From JBKHJA01 sp046538375 (GTDB lineage: Bacteria > Acidobacteriota > Aminicenantia > Aminicenantales > Aminicenantaceae): a stretch of 14,479 nt of DNA. The notes under the pieces are model-generated. The model had not been told where the DNA came from. It searched no databases and saw nothing but the letters and a program-made list of their open reading frames with translations. The stretch spans positions 1 through 14,479 of the forward strand of contig JBKHJA010000069.1 in the NCBI GenBank assembly GCA_046538375.1, given 5' to 3'. The stretch's first letter is position 1. Each line of letters starts with the position of its first letter. Both the position numbers and the translations under genes were made by a program. This document shows, one piece after another, positions 1 to 6,396 of this stretch.

Positions 1-122
1 AGCGTGCTGACGACCCCCCTCCCTCACCCCCTATCACGGAAACAGAGATGCTTACTGCTTCCATGGAAAAGTTGATTTTGGCTCCTGTTTCATTTATAAA
101 GGAGTCTCATAAAAGCGGAGAA

Positions 123-899
123 ATGGCTGAAGTTCATTTTCTCGGGACCGGAGGTTCTGTGGCCACCAGAGAGCGGGACAATACTTCTTTGCTCCTGTCA
201 GAAGATGATTCGTTGGTCCTGGTGGATTGTCCGGGGAGTGTCATCCAGAAAATAAAGAAACTCAACTTTGATCCCCGCCGGATTTCCTCCATTCTGATCA
301 CTCACATCCATCCCGATCATATCTACGGCCTGCCTTCACTTGTGCACAGCTTGATGCTGGAGGAGTGCCTTATTCCTCTGTACGGCTCACCAGAGTCCAT
401 CCAGTTCTCCAAGGCCCTTCTCGATCTTTTTCGCCTGCGGGAAGAGAAGATAAAAACCAGGATTCGTTTTGAGGTTTTTGAACAAAACAAAGCTGTCCGG
501 CTGTCTCCTTCGATGCGGGTTTCCTGTGTGCCTGTTCCCCATGACTCGTCTTCTTTGGCCTTTCATTTTTATTTTGAAGAGAAGGGAAGGGAGCTGGTCT
601 ACTCTGGTGACTCCTCTCCTCATATCCCCCTTTTTCAACGGGCCGGGAAGGCAGACTGCCTGATCCATGACTGCAGTGCTCCTTCCCGTTTTTTCCGAAA
701 ATATCCTTCCCTGCACAAAATGCACACCCACGCGCTTGAGTTGGGCCAGCTTGCTGCTCAAGCTGAGGTAAAATTTCTGATTCCCTGTCATTTCTTTGGA
801 GAGCTGGATTTTTCTGTGGTGGAAATAGAAAAAGAGATCCGGGAAAACTACACAGGAAAGCTGGTTATCCCCCGGGATTTCATACACATTGAGTTGTGA
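123..899 (+). CDS. Metallo-beta-lactamase-fold hydrolase, RNase Z-like
   Basis: Predicted 258-residue cytoplasmic metal-dependent hydrolase of the RNase Z/ElaC-like branch of the metallo-beta-lactamase superfamily. Seen directly: an N-terminal FLGTGGS turn (residues 6-12), the metal-binding HIHPDH motif (61-66), a further His at 140, the bridging-Asp GD at 162-163, and the late His in IPCHF (H223). This is the usual order of zinc ligands. The length is close to short RNase Z-like proteins, but the flexible exosite arm of true tRNase Z is not evident, so tRNA 3' processing cannot be assigned and the substrate is unknown. The start at 123 was chosen because family similarity begins exactly there (MAEVHFLGTGG). 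A GGAG at 117-120 sits very close to it, so the ribosome site is not ideal. An in-frame ATG at 48 would add 25 residues without recognisable homology. The next gene lies 111 nt downstream on the same strand. Confidence 0.85.
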   Translation: MAEVHFLGTGGSVATRERDNTSLLLSEDDSLVLVDCPGSVIQKIKKLNFDPRRISSILITHIHPDHIYGLPSLVHSLMLEECLIPLYGSPESIQFSKALLDLFRLREEKIKTRIRFEVFEQNKAVRLSPSMRVSCVPVPHDSSSLAFHFYFEEKGRELVYSGDSSPHIPLFQRAGKADCLIHDCSAPSRFFRKYPSLHKMHTHALELGQLAAQAEVKFLIPCHFFGELDFSVVEIEKEIRENYTGKLVIPRDFIHIEL

Positions 900-1000
900 C
901 CATGGGTTGAGATGTCCCGCCGCTTGCCGCGGGGAACCGGTCACTAAAAAACATTATCCTTTGGAGAGCGTTTAAAACAGGACGCTTACTCTGAAAAACT

Positions 1001-1006
1001 GGAGGT
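1001..1006 (+). promoter_or_regulatory. Shine-Dalgarno site deciding the amidohydrolase start
   Basis: GGAGGT lies four bases before the ATG at 1011. An in-frame GTG at 1005 overlaps this site and would place the start inside its own ribosome-binding sequence, so the ATG at 1011 is preferred. Confidence 0.75.
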
Positions 1007-1010
1007 GACC

Positions 1011-2696
1011 ATGAAAGGGCTCCATTTTATGATTTTATTTTTTATTTTTTCCCTGGTTCTCTCATCCGCCAGCCAGCCGAAAAAAGAGGCCGCTGATATT
1101 GTTTTTCTTAACGGAGTGGTATGGACGGTCAATCCAGATCAACCCTGGGCTGAAGCGGTGGCGGTTAAAGAAGAAAAGATATTGGAGGTGGGGACTTCCC
1201 TCCACATAAAAAAGCTGGTTAAGGAGCACACCCGGGTCATCGATCTGGAAGGCAGCTTCCTTGTTCCCGGTTTCATAGACAGCCACACCCATTTTCTTGA
1301 CGGAGGATTTGCTCTTTCCAGTATACAGTTGAGAGATGCCCGCAGCCGCCAGGAGTTTATATCCAGAATAGAAAAGAAAGCCAGGAGCTTGAACAGAGGA
1401 GAATGGATCCTTCAAGGCGGCTGGGACCACCATCAGTTTGACCCTCCTCTGCTTCCCAGCAGGGAATGGATTGATGAAGTGACCCCCCATAATCCGGTGT
1501 GTGTGAACCGCCATGACGGCCATATGGTTCTGGTGAACAGCTTGGCTCTGCAAATTGCAGGCATAACCAGGAGTACCCCTTCTCCAGAGGGAGGCGAAAT
1601 CCTCAAGCACTCCCAAACAGGAGAGCCTACCGGTATTCTCAAGGATGCGGCCATAGCCCTGGTGGAGAAGCATATTCCGGAGCCTTCTTTTGAAGAAAAG
1701 ATGAGAGCTGCTCAAGAAGCCATGAAACATGCCGGTGAAGTGGGAGTGACTTCTGTTCATGATATGGGTGATGCCTCTAATTTTGAGGTCTATCAGGAAC
1801 TTTTAAGGAGGAATAAGCTGACTGTTTGTGTTTATGTGTATATTCCTGTGACCGAAGTTGATCTTTTGGCCGGACTCAAGTTGAAATCTCCATTTGGCAG
1901 CCGTTTTTTAAAGATCGGTGGATTGAAAGGTTTTGTGGATGGTTCGTTGGGATCGTCCACAGCTCTGTTTTTTGAGCCTTATTCAGACAATCCCTCCGGG
2001 AGGGGAATCCTCCATTCTCACATGTTTCCGCCGGGGATTATGGAGAAACGCATCCTTAAGGCAGATTTGGCTGGTCTTCAGGTGGCTGTTCATGCTATCG
2101 GCGATAAGGCCAACCACATCATCCTTGATATTTTCGAAAAAGCCATCTTGAAAAATCCTTCCCGGGACAGGCGCTGGAGGATCGAGCACGCCCAGCATCT
2201 TCTCCCTGAGGATATGGAAAGAATAGCCAAACTTGATGTCATCGCTTCTGTTCAACCTTATCACGCCGTAGATGACGGAAGATGGGCAGAAAAAAAGATC
2301 GGCCCAGAGAGATGCCGGACCAGCTATGCCTTTGAGTCTTTAAGGAAGAAGGGAGCGGTGTTAGCCTGTGGTTCAGACTGGACTGTTGCTCCTCTCAATC
2401 CTTTGACCGGGATTTATGCTGCGGTCACCAGGCGGACTTTGGACGGCCGGCATCCCCGGGGCTGGTTTCCAGAGCAGAAAATATCCCTGGAAGAAGCTCT
2501 CAGAGGTTACACCCTCAACGGAGCTTATGCCGAATTTGCCGAAAAGGAAAAGGGGTCCATAGCGAGAGGAAAGCTTGCTGACCTGGTGGTGCTGGATAAA
2601 AATCTTTTTGAGATTGCCCCTGAGAAAATCAGAGGAGCTGAGGTGAAGATGACTGTTTTGGGCGGTAAGATCGTTTTCCAGAGAAAGACTGAATAA
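1011..2696 (+). CDS. Exported YtcJ-like amidohydrolase (amidohydrolase 3 family)
   Basis: 561-residue metal-dependent amidohydrolase of the YtcJ/NfdA-like group, which hydrolyses amides or N-formyl compounds; the substrate cannot be told. The N-terminus has a short basic start and a hydrophobic core (about residues 5-20, ending LVLSSAS), a likely signal peptide without a lipobox Cys, so the enzyme is probably periplasmic or secreted. Motifs in order: SHTHF with H92 and H94 (first metal pair), NRHDGHM (167-172), a Lys in LKGFVDGSLGSSTA (K306, a candidate carbamylated Lys position), VHAIGDKAN (H361), RIEHAQHL (H393), and GSDW with the catalytic Asp (D456). The C-terminus returns to the composite beta domain (GKLADLVVLD). 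Length is typical for the family. It lies 111 nt after the hydrolase at 123-899, and its stop codon directly abuts the ATG of a tiny hydrophobic frame. No clear functional tie to the redox operon downstream. Confidence 0.9.
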   Translation: MKGLHFMILFFIFSLVLSSASQPKKEAADIVFLNGVVWTVNPDQPWAEAVAVKEEKILEVGTSLHIKKLVKEHTRVIDLEGSFLVPGFIDSHTHFLDGGFALSSIQLRDARSRQEFISRIEKKARSLNRGEWILQGGWDHHQFDPPLLPSREWIDEVTPHNPVCVNRHDGHMVLVNSLALQIAGITRSTPSPEGGEILKHSQTGEPTGILKDAAIALVEKHIPEPSFEEKMRAAQEAMKHAGEVGVTSVHDMGDASNFEVYQELLRRNKLTVCVYVYIPVTEVDLLAGLKLKSPFGSRFLKIGGLKGFVDGSLGSSTALFFEPYSDNPSGRGILHSHMFPPGIMEKRILKADLAGLQVAVHAIGDKANHIILDIFEKAILKNPSRDRRWRIEHAQHLLPEDMERIAKLDVIASVQPYHAVDDGRWAEKKIGPERCRTSYAFESLRKKGAVLACGSDWTVAPLNPLTGIYAAVTRRTLDGRHPRGWFPEQKISLEEALRGYTLNGAYAEFAEKEKGSIARGKLADLVVLDKNLFEIAPEKIRGAEVKMTVLGGKIVFQRKTE

Positions 2697-2843
2697 ATGA
2701 TATCTATCTATTTCGCGGCTTTGATTCTCTCTTTTGCGCTGCTTTTCAAATGCGCTGATTATTTCTATCTGACTTTGAGGTTTTTTTGCCTGAATGGCTG
2801 TGGCAAAGGAGAGAAAAGCAAGATTTTTTTCTTTCTTTATTGA
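2697..2843 (+). CDS. Possible 48-aa hydrophobic peptide or truncated membrane-protein remnant
   Basis: An ATG follows the amidohydrolase TAA without a single intervening base and opens 48 codons ending in TGA at 2841-2843. The first half is strongly hydrophobic (MISIYFAALILSFALLFK), enough for one membrane segment, and continues CADYFY. The second half is Cys- and Lys-containing and ends in an aromatic run (KIFFFLY). The opening recalls the first helix of sodium/calcium exchanger-type transporters (an aliphatic helix followed by 'ADyf'), so it may be the stump of a deleted transporter gene; this resemblance is weak. There is only a weak purine-rich stretch (GAGAAAG) upstream. It could equally be non-coding leader DNA, because the promoter of the next operon overlaps its end. 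Confidence 0.3.
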   Translation: MISIYFAALILSFALLFKCADYFYLTLRFFCLNGCGKGEKSKIFFFLY

Positions 2844-2871
2844 GGTCACCCAAAATATTTGTTAATATAAT
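2840..2871 (+). promoter_or_regulatory. Candidate sigma-70-type promoter of the redox operon
   Basis: TTGAGG (2840-2845) is followed after 17 bases by TAATAT (2863-2868), and a perfect TATAAT overlaps it at 2866-2871 (20-base spacing to the same -35). The surrounding DNA is AT-rich in an otherwise moderate-GC window. Transcription would begin near 2876-2880, leaving a leader of about 20 bases before the ATG at 2897. It is the only good promoter-like element seen before the tightly packed genes that follow. Confidence 0.45.
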
Positions 2872-2884
2872 CCGTCTTCGATTC

Positions 2885-2891
2885 GAGGAGG
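2885..2891 (+). promoter_or_regulatory. Shine-Dalgarno site deciding the AlaDH-like start
   Basis: GAGGAGG, five bases before the ATG at 2897. This favours 2897 over an in-frame ATG at 2786, which would add 37 residues with no family counterpart and would begin upstream of the promoter-like element. Confidence 0.8.
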
Positions 2892-2896
2892 CAGTC

Positions 2897-4015
2897 ATGA
2901 ACGTTGGCGTGATAAACGAAAGCGGAAAAATAGAAAACCGCGCCGGTCTCACTCCCAGCAGTGTTTCCCTGTTAACAGAAAAAGGACACACCGTGTATGT
3001 GCAGGCAGGAGCAGGGCTGAAATCTGGTTACTCCAATGAAGATTTTGCTTCTCAGGGAGCGAATATTGTCTTTACCAAAGATGAAGTTTTCGGCCGTTCA
3101 GATGTGGTTCTGAATATTTCTCCTCTTAATCAAGAAGAATGCCGACTGGCCAGAAAGAACCAGATATTGTTTGGATTTCATCACCTCGCTGTGGCCCGAA
3201 AAAACCTGCTGGAGGAACTTCTCGACAAAAAAGTGACCATCATCGGCTACGAAATCGTGGAAGAAGACAATCGTGTCCTTCCTTTTATCGAAAGCTTGAG
3301 TGAGGTGGCAGGACAGATGTGCCTGGTTATCTCAGGTCATTATCTTCAGACCTGTGAGGGAGGACGGGGATTGATTATGGGGGGAGTGGTGAGTGTGCCT
3401 CCCGCCACCGCGGTCATAGTGGGCAGCGGCGTTTTAGCCCGGAGTGCCATCAAGGCCATGCTGGGTGCAGGTGCCCACACCATTGCTCTGGGCCGGAATA
3501 TGGGCAGGCTGAGACAGCTTGAAGACATGACTCAAGGGAGATTGATCACTCTTTTCGCCAGCAAATACAACCTGACCCGGATGGCCAGGATTGCCGATGT
3601 TCTGATCGGTGCTGTGCTGCGGCCGGGCGAGAAAGCTCCTGTGATGATCACCAGAGAAATGGTCAGGAGCATGAAAAAAGGATCCATCCTCATCGATTTG
3701 GCCATTGACCAGGGTGGATGTGTGGAAACCAGCCGGTTGACCACTCTCGAACATCCCACCTTTGTTGAACATGGAGTGGTCCATTACTGCGTCCCCAATA
3801 TCACCTCTGCGGTCAGCCGGACCTCCACCAGGGTATTGTCCAACCTGGTTTCTCCCTGCCTGCTGGAAATAGGAGAGGGGGGGATCGATCAAGCGCTGAA
3901 GAAGAACAGAGCCCTGGCCCGGGGAGTTTATGTTTATAAAGGGGAGATGGTCAGAAAGGCCATCGCTCAGAGATTCGGTCTGAGCTGCAAAGAAAAGTTT
4001 TTCTCTGAAAGCTGA
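2897..4015 (+). CDS. Alanine dehydrogenase/PntA-like protein with altered active site
   Basis: 372 residues, the usual length of alanine dehydrogenase, and alignable with that family end to end. Retained: R15 (ENRAGLTP), H96 (FGFHHLAV), the SEVAG and GGRG(L)IMGG blocks, a dinucleotide fold GSGVLA (176-181), GAVLRPGEKAP (238-248), DLAIDQGG with the catalytic Asp at 271, and the HPTFVEH region. Changed: the Lys that binds the pyruvate carboxylate in known enzymes (K75 in the Mycobacterium tuberculosis numbering) is Ser here (NISPL, S75). The Asp that holds the NAD ribose at the end of beta-2 is Gly199, followed by Arg200 (ALGRN). In this fold, loss of that acid next to Arg usually goes with NADP(H) preference. 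Ordinary NAD-dependent alanine oxidation is therefore doubtful; an NADP-linked or regulatory role is inferred. It is the first gene of the operon and ends 3 nt before the NuoE-like gene, which implies coupled translation and a joint function. Confidence 0.8.
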   Translation: MNVGVINESGKIENRAGLTPSSVSLLTEKGHTVYVQAGAGLKSGYSNEDFASQGANIVFTKDEVFGRSDVVLNISPLNQEECRLARKNQILFGFHHLAVARKNLLEELLDKKVTIIGYEIVEEDNRVLPFIESLSEVAGQMCLVISGHYLQTCEGGRGLIMGGVVSVPPATAVIVGSGVLARSAIKAMLGAGAHTIALGRNMGRLRQLEDMTQGRLITLFASKYNLTRMARIADVLIGAVLRPGEKAPVMITREMVRSMKKGSILIDLAIDQGGCVETSRLTTLEHPTFVEHGVVHYCVPNITSAVSRTSTRVLSNLVSPCLLEIGEGGIDQALKKNRALARGVYVYKGEMVRKAIAQRFGLSCKEKFFSES

Positions 4016-4018
4016 CCC

Positions 4019-4483
4019 ATGGTGGAGATAAACAAAATCCTTCATGAGTTCCGTCCTATTCAGAAGGAACTCATCCATATTCTGCACAGAGTCCAGAAGG
4101 AATATGGTTATATTCCTGCTGAAAGCATATCTGCGATGTCCGAGTATTTGAATATATCTGAGAGCGAGATCTTCGGCGTTCTCACCTTTTATAAGGCTTT
4201 CACTCTGGAGCCCAGAGGCAAGCATTTGATCACTGTTTGTTTAGGAACAGCCTGTCATGTCCGGGGCGGGGTTCAGATTGCCGAAGAATTGGAGAGAAAG
4301 CTGGATATCAATGTGGGCCAGACCACAGCCGATAAAAAATTCTCCCTGGAAACAGTCAACTGTCTGGGGTGTTGTGCTATCGGCCCGGTAGTGGTGGTGG
4401 ACGGCAAGTATTATTCTCACATCAACCTGAAAAAAGTGGATAAGATTCTCCAGGAGTACCAGAACACAGATTTGCGGCCATGA
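4019..4483 (+). CDS. nuoE: NuoE-like [2Fe-2S] subunit (24-kDa type)
   Basis: 154-residue thioredoxin-like ferredoxin subunit of complex-I-type or HydABC-type NADH-oxidising modules; it relays electrons next to the NuoF flavin. The N-terminal helical part (residues 5-60, ending GVLTFYKAF) is characteristic. The four cluster ligands are C74 and C79 (VCLGTAC) and C115 and C119 (NCLGCC), followed by the conserved AIGPVVVVDGKYY. Length is normal for the family. No strong ribosome site precedes the ATG, which is only 3 nt after the previous stop, so reinitiation by the same ribosomes is likely. The last four bases (ATGA) also form the start of the NuoF-like gene. With no membrane Nuo genes nearby, a soluble complex is inferred. 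Confidence 0.93.
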   Translation: MVEINKILHEFRPIQKELIHILHRVQKEYGYIPAESISAMSEYLNISESEIFGVLTFYKAFTLEPRGKHLITVCLGTACHVRGGVQIAEELERKLDINVGQTTADKKFSLETVNCLGCCAIGPVVVVDGKYYSHINLKKVDKILQEYQNTDLRP

Positions 4484-6396
4484 AAAAAATAAGTTATCCG
4501 GAAGAGCTGGCCAGATGGAAGCAGCAGATTCTTGATTCCCGGCCTTCCTATGAAAAGACCATCGTCATCTCCTCTGGGACCTGCGGTCAGGCCAGCGGTT
4601 CGCTCCAGATTATAGAAGCCGTTGAGCAGGAGCTGGAAAAGAAAGGGCTCAAAGACAGAGTAGGGGTGAGGATCACCGGGTGTCATGGTTTTTGCGAACT
4701 CGAACCCAATATAATTGTCTTGCCTGAAGGGATTTTTTATAAAAACCTGGAGCCCAAGGATGTCTCTGAAATCATCGAAAAAACCATCCTCAAGGATAAA
4801 GTCATCCCTTCCCTGGTCTACAAGGACGCAGCCACCGGGAAGGAGGCCAGCAAACAGCAGGATATTCTGTTTTACCAGAAGCAAACCCGGCTTCTGACCG
4901 AGAATAATCCTCGAATCGACCCCACAGACCTGGAAAGCTATATCAGCCTGGATGGATACCAGGCGCTGGCTGATGTGCTGTTTGACATGACCTCAGAGGA
5001 GGTGATTGCTGAAATAAAAGCCTCTGGTTTGAGAGGCAGAGGAGGAGCTGGTTTTCCTACCGGAAAAAAATGGGAAATATGTCGAGAAGTCAAATCAGAA
5101 GAGAGATATATCATCTGCAATGCTGATGAAGGAGATCCAGGAGCCTACATGGATAGAAGCCTGCTGGAAGGGAATCCCCACAGTGTGGTGGAAGGCATGA
5201 TCATCGGTGCCTATGCCATCGGAGCCACCGAAGGCTTCATCTATGTCCGGACCGAATATCCTCTGGCTGTCAAGAATGTGAGCAAAGCTCTCAAGGAGGC
5301 CAGAAAATGCGGCCTGCTGGGTGAGTCCATTCTCGGTTCCGAATTCCACTTTGATATCCATGTGGTGGAGGGAGCAGGAGCTTTTGTTTCTGGAGAGGAG
5401 ACATCTTTGATGGCTTCTATCGAGGGAAAACGTGCCTTCCCCCGGCAGAGACCACCTTTCCCTGCCCAGCAGGGTTTGTGGGGCAGGCCCACCAACATCA
5501 ACAATGTGGAGACCTGGGCCAACGTGCCTTTGATATTGAGAAAAGGGGCTGAGGGGTACTCTCAGGTAGGCACCAGAAAGAGCAAAGGAACAAAAATCTT
5601 TTCCCTGGTGGGCAAGATCAACAACACCGGGCTGGTGGAAGTGCCCATGGGCATAACCCTGAGAGAAATCATCTATGATATCGGGGGGGGCATCAAGGAC
5701 GGTAAAAAATTTAAGGCCGTCCAGACAGGAGGCCCCTCAGGGGGATGTATCCCCAGTGAGAAGATTGATCTGCCGGTGGATTACGACACCTTGACCAAAG
5801 CTGGCTCCATCATGGGATCAGGGGGAATGATCGTCATGGATGAGGAGACCTGCATGGTGGATGTTGCCCGCTACTTTCTGAATTTCACCCAGGAAGAATC
5901 ATGCGGGAAGTGTGTCCCCTGCCGGTTGGGAACCAGACAGATGGTAGAAATTTTGACCCGCATAACTCAGGGTAAAGGGGAAGAGGGAGATATTGACAAG
6001 CTTGAGGATTTGGCCAGGACTGTCAACACAGCTTCTCTGTGCGGGCTGGGACAGACAGCACCCAATCCCGTTTTGACCACCCTCCGCTATTTTGGGGACG
6101 AATATGAAGCCCACATCAAAGAAAAAGCCTGTCCGGCTTTGGTTTGTAAGGATTTGATCGCCTATTACATCGAGCCCCGGAAATGTGTGGGCTGCCTTTT
6201 ATGCTTGAAGAACTGTCCGGTGGATGCCATCAGCGGGGAAAGAAAAAAAGTTCATGTGATCGATCAGGACTTGTGCATCAAGTGTGGGGCCTGCTATGAC
6301 GTTTGCCCTCCTAAGGTGAATGCTGTTTCCAAATATACGGGAAAGAAGAGGGATAGAATTCTGAAAAAAAGACCCAGGAAGAGAGCTGAGCAGTGA
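4480..6396 (+). CDS. nuoF: NuoF/HydB-like NADH-FMN subunit with N-terminal [2Fe-2S] and C-terminal 2[4Fe-4S] domains
   Basis: 638 residues, much longer than complex I NuoF (about 440), with the architecture of HydB/HndC-type subunits of soluble bifurcating hydrogenases and relatives. Domain order: a thioredoxin-like [2Fe-2S] domain (about 25-105) with Cys at 35 (SSGTCGQASG) and 68/72 (GCHGFCELEP); the NuoF core with the FMN/NADH loop GLRGRGGAGFPTGKKW (183-198), NADEGDPGAYMDR (214-226) and SGEET (304-308); an SLBB domain (about 370-430); the N3-type [4Fe-4S] site C475, C478, C481 and C521; an extra Cys pair C551/C556 (ACPALVC); and a two-cluster ferredoxin with C569, C572, C575, C579 and C599, C602, C605, C609. 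The C-terminus is very basic. The start overlaps the NuoE stop (ATGA) and the stop overlaps the next GTG start. The C-terminal ferredoxin is the part that, in HydB relatives, contacts partner subunits during flavin-based bifurcation. Confidence 0.93.
   Translation: MKKISYPEELARWKQQILDSRPSYEKTIVISSGTCGQASGSLQIIEAVEQELEKKGLKDRVGVRITGCHGFCELEPNIIVLPEGIFYKNLEPKDVSEIIEKTILKDKVIPSLVYKDAATGKEASKQQDILFYQKQTRLLTENNPRIDPTDLESYISLDGYQALADVLFDMTSEEVIAEIKASGLRGRGGAGFPTGKKWEICREVKSEERYIICNADEGDPGAYMDRSLLEGNPHSVVEGMIIGAYAIGATEGFIYVRTEYPLAVKNVSKALKEARKCGLLGESILGSEFHFDIHVVEGAGAFVSGEETSLMASIEGKRAFPRQRPPFPAQQGLWGRPTNINNVETWANVPLILRKGAEGYSQVGTRKSKGTKIFSLVGKINNTGLVEVPMGITLREIIYDIGGGIKDGKKFKAVQTGGPSGGCIPSEKIDLPVDYDTLTKAGSIMGSGGMIVMDEETCMVDVARYFLNFTQEESCGKCVPCRLGTRQMVEILTRITQGKGEEGDIDKLEDLARTVNTASLCGLGQTAPNPVLTTLRYFGDEYEAHIKEKACPALVCKDLIAYYIEPRKCVGCLLCLKNCPVDAISGERKKVHVIDQDLCIKCGACYDVCPPKVNAVSKYTGKKRDRILKKRPRKRAEQ

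Noticed and set aside
48..122. Upstream extension of the metallo-hydrolase from an ATG at 48
   Set aside because: The extra 25 residues have no family counterpart and conserved sequence begins at 123; kept only as an alternative start.
961..1000. Inverted repeat AGAGCGT ... ACGCT-TAC-TCT before the amidohydrolase as an operator
   Set aside because: The arms are short and one carries a three-base insertion; this could be chance and no regulator gene is nearby.
2772..2806. TTTGCC ... GGCAAA hairpin before the redox operon as a terminator
   Set aside because: The stem is only six base pairs with an 11-base loop and no T-run directly follows; the later T7 is about 20 bases away.
5683..5690. Run of eight G in the NuoF-like gene (and seven G near 3877-3883 in the AlaDH-like gene) as phase-variation tracts
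   Set aside because: The frames are intact across both, the G8 tract encodes the Gly-rich IGGGI segment, and such core metabolic genes are not usual phase-variable targets.
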